NCBI GenBank assembly: GCA_023715865.1
Contig: JAMBOW010000001.1
Span: 2,480,001 to 2,544,000 of the forward strand
DNA length: 64,000 nt
Reading direction: 5' to 3'
DNA from: Neobacillus mesonae
GTDB taxonomy: Bacteria > Bacillota > Bacilli > Paenibacillales > Paenibacillaceae
Within the stretch, counting starts at the first letter, position 1. The number at the start of each line of letters is the position of its first letter. The position numbers and the translations under genes are program-made. Under the pieces are notes generated by a model, which saw only the letters and a program-made list of their open reading frames with translations, ran no database searches and had not been told where the DNA came from. Positions 27,410 through 34,253 of this stretch are shown here, in pieces.

Positions 27410-27934
27410 TTACAGCTTCATATCCATATGGAGCGTTTTCCATACTGGATCCTCTTCGGCCAGTCTTTCTACAAACCCTTTTGCCTTCCAGAACGGAATC
27501 GCTCCCGGTAAGAATGGATGGGTATGCAAGTAAAGCGTAAGATAACCGGCTTCGCGGCTGAAGTGAGCTGCCGCTTCGAATAAAGCCGATCCTATCCCTG
27601 AGCGCCGATAAGATGAATCCGTATAACACTTCACAATTTCGGCCGTTTGGGTTAGATCATAACATCCCTCGATCTGGCTCAGTCTTCCATCGTACGGGCA
27701 AACACCGATTGTTCCGAGCACCTTTCCGTCCTCTGTAACGGCCGCAAAAAATGCCGACTTTTCCTTGTGTACGTAATGCTCTTCGAATTCAGCCAGGTCC
27801 TGAGGAAGCTGCTCGGAAGACAGCATAGGGAATACTTCACTTCGTATCCGCATCACAAATTCAATAACTTTCTCATATGGCTTCGCTTCGATCTTTTCGA
27901 TTGTATATGGCTGAACTCTGTTCTTGTTGTTCAT
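27410..27934 (-). CDS. GNAT family N-acetyltransferase
   Basis: A 174-residue acetyltransferase with the acetyl-CoA loop SYRRSGIGSALFEAA (the RxxGxG/A motif) near residue 115 and the preceding VLGTIGVCPYDG strand. The substrate is not recognisable. The start MNNKNRVQPY follows AAAGGA; an in-frame ATG at 27958 lacks a site. Confidence 0.85.
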   Translation of the reverse strand: MNNKNRVQPYTIEKIEAKPYEKVIEFVMRIRSEVFPMLSSEQLPQDLAEFEEHYVHKEKSAFFAAVTEDGKVLGTIGVCPYDGRLSQIEGCYDLTQTAEIVKCYTDSSYRRSGIGSALFEAAAHFSREAGYLTLYLHTHPFLPGAIPFWKAKGFVERLAEEDPVWKTLHMDMKL

Positions 27935-28031
27935 GTTTTTCCTTTCTACTTTCTGCACACGGGAGAAAATTATGAGCCGTACTCTCCTAGCCTACTAGTT
28001 TATCACTTCATTATAACCCTTTTACACAATA

Positions 28032-28202
28032 TTAGAATGGATTATAAGAGGTTAATATGTTACCTACCAAAAATGTTTTCGAGTCGTATACACCCTTGGT
28101 ATCTTGTATAAGGATTTCTTTCTTTGTTGCATCTACCAAGCTAATTCGAATCATATACTCAAAATCGTTACCTCGAGTTCCTGGATAGCGAGCTTCAACC
28201 AT
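28032..28202 (-). CDS. Small ORF, 56 aa, function unknown
   Basis: This ORF begins MVEARYPGTRGNDFEYMIRI and ends LVGNILTSYNPF. The composition looks coding, but there is no ribosome site: it begins right after the stop of the next small ORF (TAAATATG), in another reading frame. The two might be halves of one ~88-residue protein split by a frameshift, or a coupled pair. Not recognised. Confidence 0.4.
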   Translation of the reverse strand: MVEARYPGTRGNDFEYMIRISLVDATKKEILIQDTKGVYDSKTFLVGNILTSYNPF

Positions 28203-28204
28203 AT

Positions 28205-28300
28205 TTAGCTATCTGCGGCTGACACCGCAGCGGCTTTATCCTGTCCGTAATACGGTACCCGATTTCTGTCGGCCCAGTGACTCTGTTTTTTCAAAGCCAT
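28205..28300 (-). CDS. Small ORF, 31 aa, function unknown
   Basis: A 31-residue ORF (MALKKQSHWADRNRVPYYGQ, then DKAAAVSAADS) behind a near-perfect GGAGGAG ribosome site six bases upstream, which argues that it is translated. A terminator-like hairpin lies at 28331-28359 just before it, so read-through or a leader arrangement is possible. See the neighbouring ORF for the split-gene alternative. Confidence 0.5.
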   Translation of the reverse strand: MALKKQSHWADRNRVPYYGQDKAAAVSAADS

Positions 28301-28330
28301 TATTGAACTCCTCCTTCCATATATAGAACA

Positions 28331-28359
28331 AAAGAAAAACCGCCCTATAATAGGCGGCA
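28331..28359 (-). terminator. Terminator-like hairpin before the 31-aa ORF
   Basis: On the minus strand CCGCC-TATTATAG-GGCGG is followed by TTTTTC. Confidence 0.7.
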
Positions 28360-28430
28360 ATTCCCTGACTAAAGTTTCTTGTTTGTGACTGGACCATCGA
28401 TGCAGCAAAGTACTAGGAGACTCAATGTAA

Positions 28431-28458
28431 AAAAGGACTACCACGAAGGTAGCCCCTA
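28431..28458 (-). terminator. Intrinsic terminator after the SLH gene
   Basis: GGGCTACC-TTCG-TGGTAGTCC followed by six T on the minus strand, 70 bases beyond the SLH stop codon. Confidence 0.9.
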
Positions 28459-28526
28459 AGATATTGATACTTTTGCTTTTCCTTATAATAAATAATTATT
28501 TCTGTAATTGATCTGATTTAGTTACT

Positions 28527-30347
28527 TTATTCTAGCAGTTCTAGCATCGTTTTGATTTTAGAATTAAGCTTTAAAGTATTAAGGATTAACTCCAATGCTT
28601 CTGCCCTCGAAGCAGTTCCATGCGGGTTCAATGCTCCATTCTCGTTACCTTTAATTAATCCCGCTTGTGCTGCCATTTGAATTGGATCAGAATTCATATC
28701 GTTTGCGCTCTGCGTTGCACCTTGAAGGTTTACAATTCGAGATAAGATAATAGCCATTTGCTCACGGGTTATTGCCTTGTTTGGCTTAAATGTTCCGTCT
28801 CCGTTCCCAGCAATTATTCCTGCTTTCGTAAATTGTACGATAGCATCTTCTGCCCAATGTCCCTTCACATCTTGCAACGCGACTTGCTTTGTTCCTTCAA
28901 CCTCAAAAATTCTAGAAAGGATTGCAATGAACTCCCCACGAGACATGTTTTGATCCGGCCGAATCGTACTGTCCTTGTATCCTTTAATAATGTTCAGTTT
29001 TGCGAAGATATCGATCGTTTGATCAGCCCAATGATTTTTTGTGTCTGCTGGAGTAAATGCAGTTTCTTTGTTTTTAAGAGCCTCATTGATTTTTAATTCC
29101 AATGTCTGAATGACGCTTGCACCAGATTTGAATATTTCTTTCTTGAAAATATCATCTTCTGGCTGAACCGGCGTTGGTACTGGTTCCGGTGTTGGCTCCG
29201 GCTCTGGCGTTGGTGCTGGTGTTGGCGCTGGTTCCGGCGTTGGTGTCGGTTCTGGCGTTGCCGCTGGTTCTGGCGTTGGCGTCGGTTCCGGCGTTGGCGT
29301 CGGTTCCGGCGTTGGCGTCGGTTCTGGCGTTGGCGCTGGTTCTGGCGTTGGCGTCGGTTCCGGCGTTGGCGTCGGTTCTGGCGTTGGCGCTGGTTCTGGC
29401 GTTGGCGTCGGTTCCGGCGTTGGCGTCGGTTCCGGCGTTGGCGTCGGTTCTGGCGTTGGCGCTGGTTCTGGCGTTGGCGTCGGTTCCGGCGTTGGCGTCG
29501 GCACAGTAGTTCCTACAACATGGATATAAGGTTCGGAAGTTATACTTGGCTCAAATAGTGTGTCTCCACTATATTCAGCAGTCAGGGGATGATCACCAAT
29601 TGTCAAGTTGTTAGTTTCGTAGTTCACTAATGTGTATCCATTTGAAATGCCATGGGGCTTTACCTCAAGACTGGCTAATTCCTCTGTACCATCTTTAAGA
29701 ATAAGCGTTCCGTGCAAATCTCCTGATGTTTGAGGTTTTGATTCAATTCTCACCTGTATTCGAACCATTTCACCCGGTTTAGACGGATTCGGTGAACTTG
29801 ATACTGTCGTTACAGTCGTTCTAGGTTTAATTTCAATACTGACTACTGCGCTCGCCGTGTGTAGTCCATCGCTTATCGTATACTTGAACTTAGCATTACC
29901 CGTAAAATTTGGATTCTGTGTAAATCTAAAAAATTCACCAAAACGAGTGACTTCTCCACCTTCAACTTCACTAAAATCAGTAATACTAAGATTTTGACTG
30001 GATTCTTCATTGACAGTACCAGCTAAATCATTTTTTAGGAGATCAGTAAACAGTATTTGGATCTCTTTGCTTCCTTTGATAGAGGGTGAAAGTATATCGT
30101 CATTAGCAATCAGTGAATCATTACCTTCTTCCACTCCATCTGTAATAGGCGTAGTCGAAGTGTCTTCAGGTGTGCCTTCAGGTGTGTCCGTAGGCAATGT
30201 TGGTTGGTCATCAATAGGCGATCCTGTGAGTTGGTCGTCTTGATCAGGTTGGGGGGTTGCAAAAGCAATTCCTCCTATGCTTGACAGAGCCAATGTTAGC
30301 ACCACAATTGAAGATATTAGTTTTTTTGAAAGCTTTCTTAAGTACAT
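28527..30347 (-). CDS. SLH-domain surface protein with TPEP repeat linker
   Basis: A 606-residue secreted protein. The start [10 protein letters not shown] follows GGAGG, and a signal peptide ends near AFA. Residues ~85-180 resemble a cadherin-like/tandem-95 module, and ~185-285 an Ig-like (Big_3-type) domain. A Pro-Thr-Glu linker of repeated TPEP units follows. Three SLH motifs ([13 protein letters not shown]..., [13 protein letters not shown]..., a weaker third) form the C-terminus and should anchor it to pyruvylated wall polymers. It is monocistronic and lies directly beside the prophage edge. Confidence 0.9.
   Translation of the reverse strand: MYLRKLSKKLISSIVVLTLALSSIGGIAFATPQPDQDDQLTGSPIDDQPTLPTDTPEGTPEDTSTTPITDGVEEGNDSLIANDDILSPSIKGSKEIQILFTDLLKNDLAGTVNEESSQNLSITDFSEVEGGEVTRFGEFFRFTQNPNFTGNAKFKYTISDGLHTASAVVSIEIKPRTTVTTVSSSPNPSKPGEMVRIQVRIESKPQTSGDLHGTLILKDGTEELASLEVKPHGISNGYTLVNYETNNLTIGDHPLTAEYSGDTLFEPSITSEPYIHVVGTTVPTPTPEPTPTPEPAPTPEPTPTPEPTPTPEPTPTPEPAPTPEPTPTPEPTPTPEPAPTPEPTPTPEPTPTPEPTPTPEPAATPEPTPTPEPAPTPAPTPEPEPTPEPVPTPVQPEDDIFKKEIFKSGASVIQTLELKINEALKNKETAFTPADTKNHWADQTIDIFAKLNIIKGYKDSTIRPDQNMSRGEFIAILSRIFEVEGTKQVALQDVKGHWAEDAIVQFTKAGIIAGNGDGTFKPNKAITREQMAIILSRIVNLQGATQSANDMNSDPIQMAAQAGLIKGNENGALNPHGTASRAEALELILNTLKLNSKIKTMLELLE
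29165..29505. repeat. Tandem DNA repeat encoding TPEP/APEP units
   Basis: About 340 bases consist of 12-base units (GGCGTCGGTTCC, GGCGTTGGCGTC and variants) that encode alternating TPEP, TPTP and APTP blocks. Higher-order identical 36- to 60-base stretches show recent unequal duplication. Length variation between strains is expected. Confidence 0.9.
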
Positions 30348-30591
30348 AATTTTTCCTCCATAATAAATTGCAGCAAACATCCGCTTTGCTTATATCGACA
30401 TATTACGACATATTAATTAGCTCCTTATCCATTATTTTTTAGACTAAATAAAAATTGTTTATCTTAAGGGTAGTTTCCTATTCTATCTTAATCAGACACG
30501 AATATCGGAAGGATACTTCAATCCTGTCCGACACACTCAAATTAATATGTTATCTGAAGCAGGAAATGTGTTTTTTTCGTGATTTAATAAG

Positions 30592-30617
30592 AAAAGACTC
30601 CCTCTCGGGAGTCTTTT
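30592..30617. terminator. Bidirectional intrinsic terminator near the prophage edge
   Basis: A perfect 11-bp stem AAAAGACTCCC-TCTC-GGGAGTCTTTT gives T runs on both strands. No gene stop lies close on the host side, so it may mark the end of a prophage transcript reading outwards. Confidence 0.85.
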
Positions 30618-30689
30618 AATTAATACTATTATAGGCTTTTGATGCTTTTATTACATCATGCCGCCCATGAAATTAAGGTCACTACCTGT

Positions 30690-30799
30690 GTTAACATGCG
30701 TTAACGTCAGTGCGGTTTCTCTAATTCCCTCATTCCGTTAGTATATGTAAATTAACGTTCGTTAACGTTAGTGTGTTAACAACTCGTTAACATGTTAAC
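30690..30799. repeat. Cluster of GTTAAC palindromes
   Basis: Six GTTAAC hexamers (starts 30690, 30700, 30761, 30775, 30786, 30794) and one ATTAAC (30751) lie within 110 bases. The last overlaps the stop codon of the 80-aa gene. The density is far above chance and suggests a protein-binding region, or an element at the prophage end. Confidence 0.65.
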
Positions 30800-31037
30800 A
30801 ATTTTTAAGTTTTTTACCGTCACCATACCCTTTTATGTACGCCTCGGATGCAAAGATGATGCCTTTCTGAATATACAAATCTTCAATCTCTTGTAATGCT
30901 TCCAGATTGATCCCTGGAGTTTGTTGCAGCTCTCTTAACAAGTACGACAGTCTATTATGCATATCCTTATCTTTCATTTCGCATAACAACAAAGTATCCT
31001 CAATTCTTTTGGATCGCTGATCTGCCTCATTTCCCAT
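30795..31037 (-). CDS. Prophage-edge hypothetical protein, 80 aa
   Basis: A charged, helical protein (DKDMHNRLSYLLRELQQTPG, later FASEAYIKGYGDGKKLKNC). The C-terminal G-x-G-x-K/R-L pattern resembles small Firmicutes phage proteins of the DUF6809 kind, but this is not certain. The start follows AAAGGAG. It is divergent from the XRE gene and shares its control region. Confidence 0.65.
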   Translation of the reverse strand: MGNEADQRSKRIEDTLLLCEMKDKDMHNRLSYLLRELQQTPGINLEALQEIEDLYIQKGIIFASEAYIKGYGDGKKLKNC

Positions 31038-31160
31038 GCTGAGAACTCTCCTTTACGAATTTTTAGAGTGTTTACCAACGTCCCTGCACCATGCTACAAT
31101 TTACCTGACCTTTAAAACTCTTTTAAAGATTTGTTGGTTTTGAAAGGAGCACCTTTAGAA

Positions 31161-31376
31161 GTGAATATCTCCCGTGGGAGATGCTTGCTTCCTAATCTCA
31201 TAAAAGCAAAAGGATGGACGCAATCTGAATATGCTAGAAGAGCACACAGACATCCCAGGGTCATATCCCACTTTTGCAACAACCAACGAGTAATGCAACC
31301 AGAGGACTTGTACACCGCCACATTAATACTCGACTGTGAGTTAAAAGATCTTTATGAATGGAGATTAGAAAAGTAA
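31161..31376 (+). CDS. Cro/CI-type small HTH regulator
   Basis: A 71-residue protein from a GTG start behind AAAGGAG. It is a single XRE-type HTH: LIKAKGWTQSEYARRAHRHPRVI-HFCNNQRVMQPEDLYTATLIL-C. The final DLYEWRLEK fits short Cro-like proteins. As a plus-strand gene at the left prophage edge, divergent from the 80-aa gene, it probably controls the intervening promoter region (31038-31160). Confidence 0.8.
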   Translation: MNISRGRCLLPNLIKAKGWTQSEYARRAHRHPRVISHFCNNQRVMQPEDLYTATLILDCELKDLYEWRLEK

Positions 31377-31598
31377 GCTCAGCGGATATGAAAGAATCCG
31401 CCTCCCGGGAGAATCGAGACCTATTAGGTCCGAAAAGTGAGTGCTAACAAATTCAAACAAAATCACTCACTCCCTTCTTATTAATATTTTAATGGCATTT
31501 CATCTTAATGTAAAAGCATTTTAAACAGACGAAAACACCACTTTCGACACCAAATTTCGACAGACAAGACTAAATATGTAGTGTATAATATGCAAGAA
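31377..31598. other. Short intergenic segment with a hairpin
   Basis: A hairpin GTGAGTG...CACTCAC (about 31436-31472) and an AT-rich stretch with TATAAT at 31584-31589 are visible; no ORF. Confidence 0.4.
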
Positions 31599-31640
31599 AA
31601 ATGGAGCCCTTCAAACGAGGCTCCATTTGTGTCTTTTATT
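31599..31640. terminator. Terminator of the agr-like operon
   Basis: A 10-bp stem AAATGGAGCC / GGCTCCATTT with loop CTTCAAACGA and T-rich flanks on both strands. The LytTR stop codon (31613-31611) lies inside the loop, so the hairpin overlaps the end of the coding sequence. Confidence 0.85.
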
Positions 31641-32027
31641 ATATTTTACAGCGATACATGGGTTTGCCTGAAGTAATGATTGTACAGTTTCTTGAAGACG
31701 ATGTTTGGTTCCCCTCATTGGACAAAAGAACTTGCCACCGAAACACACCTTCGGGAATGGGTCAGTTTCAACCCACTGTACATTGTCAGTATTAACCCAA
31801 TTAGAACGGTCTACATCTACAAACTTAAAACCGCTGCTTGTCATGAACTCTCCCCAGAATATCAACGCTCCAGGTAAGTAATATTGAGCACCGTCTTTCA
31901 TGTGTACAATGACCATACTAATATCGCTTGACCATTCTAGAAATAGAATATTAGGAATCTGGATTTTCTCCTTTCCTGACCCTCCTATTCTATCCCTACT
32001 CACATATAAATCCGGATCTATATCCAT
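31611..32027 (-). CDS. Stand-alone LytTR DNA-binding protein
   Basis: A 138-residue protein that is little more than a LytTR domain, the DNA-binding module of AgrA. The strand pattern fits: IPNILFLEW, ISMVIVHMKDGAQYYL, then GFKFVDVDRSNWVNTDNVQW, and FPKVCFGGKFFCPMRG before the last helix. There is no receiver domain, so it cannot be phosphorylated by a kinase. It starts 21 bases after the agrD stop behind AGGAG and is the last gene of the operon. The likely parallel is the streptococcal LytTR regulatory systems (HdrRM, BrsRM), where a membrane protein restrains the LytTR partner. Confidence 0.82.
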   Translation of the reverse strand: MDIDPDLYVSRDRIGGSGKEKIQIPNILFLEWSSDISMVIVHMKDGAQYYLPGALIFWGEFMTSSGFKFVDVDRSNWVNTDNVQWVETDPFPKVCFGGKFFCPMRGTKHRLQETVQSLLQANPCIAVKYNKRHKWSLV

Positions 32028-32048
32028 AGAAGACATCTCCTGATTTTA

Positions 32049-32183
32049 TTATTTGAAAAGCTCTTCAGGTGCGTTTCCTTCATAGATGTAAGCGATGGAT
32101 CTTTTCTTTGCTACAGACTTACCAAATTTAGAGAAGAATGTTGCCATTGCAAAAAGTACGTTATGCTTTACTGCTGCTACCAT
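32049..32183 (-). CDS. AgrD-like cyclic peptide precursor, serine type
   Basis: A 44-residue ORF overlapping the end of agrB by 23 bases, behind GGAGGTG. It has the AgrD layout: an amphipathic N-terminal helix (VAAVKHNVLFAMATFFSKFG), a short basic segment (KSVAKKR), a core SIAYI, and an acidic tail YEGNAPEELFK. The core-tail junction aligns with Listeria AgrD (CFMFV then YEPKSP). The ring residue would be Ser29 instead of Cys, giving a lactone like the staphylococcal serine AIPs. The exact ring and N-terminal trimming are inference. Confidence 0.82.
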   Translation of the reverse strand: MVAAVKHNVLFAMATFFSKFGKSVAKKRSIAYIYEGNAPEELFK

Positions 32184-32709
32184 ATCGTTTCACCTCCTTT
32201 CCTATAATCAAAGTGATACTTTGTATAAGAAAACTGATGGCTAAAGCATCAGATACAAAGACAAAATTAGTCGTGACCATAATAAAAGAGATTAATTTCA
32301 ATAGAGGGTAATACTTTTTGGGTACATTGTGTTGTTTCTCAAAGTTGGAAGGCGCATAGATCAAGACAATTAGGAGTGTTAAGGCGGTCATAGCATGTAT
32401 TACCGCGTCCTGATCCGTATGGAAGAATGATATGAGGGTAAACAAAGAGATGCTAACAACAGCACAAGCTGTGCCAGTCTTTAAATGTATACCCCCAGAC
32501 ACCTGCCTCAGAAACGAAAATGAGATTAATATAATGATTATTTCAATAGTATTTCCAGTAAAGTATGAGATTCCCAAGGAACCCAGGATAATAGCTGCTA
32601 TATTTATGAACATGCCAATCGAGTATTCAAGGACTTCAACAGAGCTCGGATGTTCTGGGACTTGTTGTTTTATGTAGACACTTATTTTTCTTGCAGCTGA
32701 GTCAATCAA
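32161..32709 (-). CDS. agrB: AgrB-like propeptide-processing protease
   Basis: A 182-residue membrane protein of the AgrB family from a TTG start whose TTGA overlaps the upstream stop; AAGGAG lies eight bases before. It has about five to six hydrophobic segments. The active site RQVSGGIHLKTGTAC contains His75 and Cys82 with the same seven-residue spacing as His77/Cys84 of Staphylococcus aureus AgrB. It should cut the C-terminal tail from the AgrD-like peptide and close the ring. The ATG at 32784 lies inside the upstream gene and is not the start. Confidence 0.92.
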   Translation of the reverse strand: MIDSAARKISVYIKQQVPEHPSSVEVLEYSIGMFINIAAIILGSLGISYFTGNTIEIIIILISFSFLRQVSGGIHLKTGTACAVVSISLFTLISFFHTDQDAVIHAMTALTLLIVLIYAPSNFEKQHNVPKKYYPLLKLISFIMVTTNFVFVSDALAISFLIQSITLIIGKEVKRYGSSSKA

Positions 32710-33329
32710 TCTCCATTCTCCTTTTTCATTGCATAATAGGCCAGATACCCAGCAATAATGGCAAAGAATAAAATGTTGATCCAAATTTCATTATTGAAGA
32801 ACAACACGCTTGTAAAAAGGAAGAACAACACTAGGACAACTATCACGGTAGCATCTTCAAATTTAAATCGTAATCTTTCGAAGTCAAAGGAAAAACCTCT
32901 ACCCATCTTGTACAATAAGTTTCCGATTACAATCGTAAGAACACTGGTAACTGTTTGAATTGCGTAACCATCTGTTGGAGAATCTACATTCGCTACGGTT
33001 CCGAACAAAATCCAGATTACAATCGACTGTAGCACTACATAGAACCCATACCCCATGACCGTTGCAATTGTTGCCCATACAACAGGTATCTTTACTCTAA
33101 TCGCTAGAAACAAAGTGAATGTGATGACCACGATCAGCGGTACTAAAAACGATAAATCAAATTCGTTCCTTAATACAAAGCTTTGGATATTGATTAGAAA
33201 AGCCAAGAAAATGATGTGCCAGATGAATCCTAAGCTTTTGTACCTGAAAATCGACATGATAAACGAAAATAACGCCCATGATTCTAGTGTCGAGAAAACC
33301 ATAAAACCTACAAAACCCCACAAACTCAC
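32706..33329 (-). CDS. Six- to seven-TM membrane protein, candidate peptide sensor without kinase
   Basis: A 207-residue integral membrane protein with hydrophobic stretches at about residues 5-27, 33-52, 58-77, 83-112, 124-140, 160-178 and 181-199. This matches the size and layout of the AgrC sensor domain. No histidine kinase region follows: the gene ends and agrB begins in a 4-base overlap. It is thus either a kinase-less receptor acting directly on the LytTR protein or a membrane inhibitor as in HdrM/BrsM. GTG 33329 has GGGGGAG nine bases upstream; ATG 33338 is too close to that site. Confidence 0.78.
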   Translation of the reverse strand: MSLWGFVGFMVFSTLESWALFSFIMSIFRYKSLGFIWHIIFLAFLINIQSFVLRNEFDLSFLVPLIVVITFTLFLAIRVKIPVVWATIATVMGYGFYVVLQSIVIWILFGTVANVDSPTDGYAIQTVTSVLTIVIGNLLYKMGRGFSFDFERLRFKFEDATVIVVLVLFFLFTSVLFFNNEIWINILFFAIIAGYLAYYAMKKENGD

Positions 33330-33349
33330 TTTGCCCATCTCCCCCGAGA

Positions 33350-33562
33350 TTAATCGTCAGGCATCGGACCGGCTAATCTTAGCATCCCATCATGAGTTAC
33401 TAACCAAACCTTTCCTGACTTCCTAGCTTCATTGCATTTAAATCTCCCTCGGTTACACCATTGAGTAACGGTATTGTCTGACAGCCTCCATTTCTCAGCT
33501 GCCTCCCGAGAGGTATATACAACAAATAAAGCGGGCAGTTGACTTTTCCTATCAACTGTCAT
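33350..33562 (-). CDS. Small HTH protein heading the agr-like operon
   Basis: A 70-residue protein starting MTVDRKSQLPALFVVYTSRE with an excisionase/MerR-type HTH (SREAAEKWRLSDNTVTQWCNRG, then VWLVTHDGMLRLAG). The start follows AAAAGGAG; the frame to 33643 would cross the promoter and is rejected. It lies 20 bases before the sensor gene and just downstream of two 18-bp inverted repeats, so autoregulation is plausible. It could instead be a recombination directionality factor, given its place near the prophage edge. Confidence 0.78.
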   Translation of the reverse strand: MTVDRKSQLPALFVVYTSREAAEKWRLSDNTVTQWCNRGRFKCNEARKSGKVWLVTHDGMLRLAGPMPDD

Positions 33563-33591
33563 AAATGTCATCTCCTTTTTTAAAGGGCCGC

Positions 33592-33642
33592 TGTATTGTT
33601 TGCAATACAAATATAGCACGCCTCTGTCTTGTTTGCAATACA
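33592..33642 (-). promoter_or_regulatory. Operon promoter bracketed by two 18-bp inverted repeats
   Basis: On the minus strand -35 TTGCAA (33638-33633), 17 bases, and -10 TATATT (33615-33610). Operator 1, TGTATTGTTTGCAATACA (33592-33609), is a perfect palindrome with 7-bp arms just after the -10. Operator 2, TGTCTTGTTTGCAATACA (33625-33642), covers the -35 with one arm mismatch. The two are exactly 33 bp apart, about three helical turns. Confidence 0.82.
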
Positions 33643-33721
33643 CTTTTTAGGATTTTTTTCCTCCCCCTTTAGTGAATTACAGCAATGACATAATAGGGCG
33701 TAAATGGGGGTTATGTCAACG

Positions 33722-33762
33722 AAAAAAGCCCGTAGACACTAGGTCTGACGAGCATTCGGGTT
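33722..33762 (-). terminator. Intrinsic terminator after the yolD-like gene
   Basis: CCCG...CGGG with an irregular inner stem, followed by TTTTTTC on the minus strand; it starts at the yolD stop codon. Confidence 0.75.
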
Positions 33763-34093
33763 ATAAAGTTGCAGCCACTATTTCTTTAATCTTGATCCAC
33801 TCAAAGTCATCTTCAGACGTAATTAGTTTGACCTGTCTCTTATAAGTGTCGATTGTCGATACTATACCCGATACATGTCTGTCCTCAAATGGATCATAAA
33901 GGATCAAATCTACTCGTTCGCGTTGGTTAAAACTGTCAACTAAAGCACGTTCAATTAATTGCATTTCTTGTTCGTCAATAATCGGTTTAGTATGTTTGTT
34001 CTTCTCCAGCTGCCGATCAATCCAAGCTTGCCGATGTTCAGGCATAATCATACGTGATGATTCCATAATACCGTTACCTTCAAGTTTACCCAT
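33761..34093 (-). CDS. YolD-like protein
   Basis: A 110-residue YolD family protein. The N-terminal signature GNGIMESSRMIMPEHRQAW matches the family's GNGxWESSRMMLPEH motif, followed by a small beta domain that resembles an Sm/WYL-like fold. YolD genes often pair with UvrX, a Y-family polymerase, in SOS-induced phage or plasmid units; here the polymerase is missing. ATG 34093 has GAGGTGA seven bases upstream. A LexA-type box lies in its promoter. Confidence 0.87.
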   Translation of the reverse strand: MGKLEGNGIMESSRMIMPEHRQAWIDRQLEKNKHTKPIIDEQEMQLIERALVDSFNQRERVDLILYDPFEDRHVSGIVSTIDTYKRQVKLITSEDDFEWIKIKEIVAATL

Positions 34094-34124
34094 GCCCATC
34101 ACCTCAGTAGTTATTTACTTAGGT

Positions 34125-34154
34125 ATTATATACGAACGTGTGTTCTTTTATCAA
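34125..34154 (-). promoter_or_regulatory. yolD promoter with LexA box
   Basis: -35 TTGATA (34154-34149), 18 bases, -10 TATAAT (34130-34125). The spacer contains CGAACGTGTGTTCT (34133-34146, plus strand), which matches 13 of 14 positions of the Bacillus LexA consensus CGAACRNRYGTTYC. Confidence 0.8.
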
Positions 34155-34253
34155 TGAGAAATTATTGAAACGAATATTTCATTTTCTCGTAATTTATAGA
34201 TAAAAATACCTATTTCTGTTAGACTACCCATATCATATATCTGAGGTGAAACA

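Noticed and set aside
29165..29505. CRISPR-like appearance of regular repeats
   Set aside because: The units are 12 bases, contiguous and coding, with no unique spacers. No CRISPR array is present in the window.
29174..29509. A 111-codon plus-strand ORF rich in Val, Leu and Ala
   Set aside because: It is the antisense reading of the TPEP repeat and purely a product of the tandem DNA repeat.
30690..31600. Attachment site (attL)
   Set aside because: The right prophage end is outside the window, so no core repeat can be identified.
33350..33643. Longer 97-aa form of the HTH protein starting at 33643
   Set aside because: The extension translates through the promoter and both operators; the start at 33562 has a good ribosome site.
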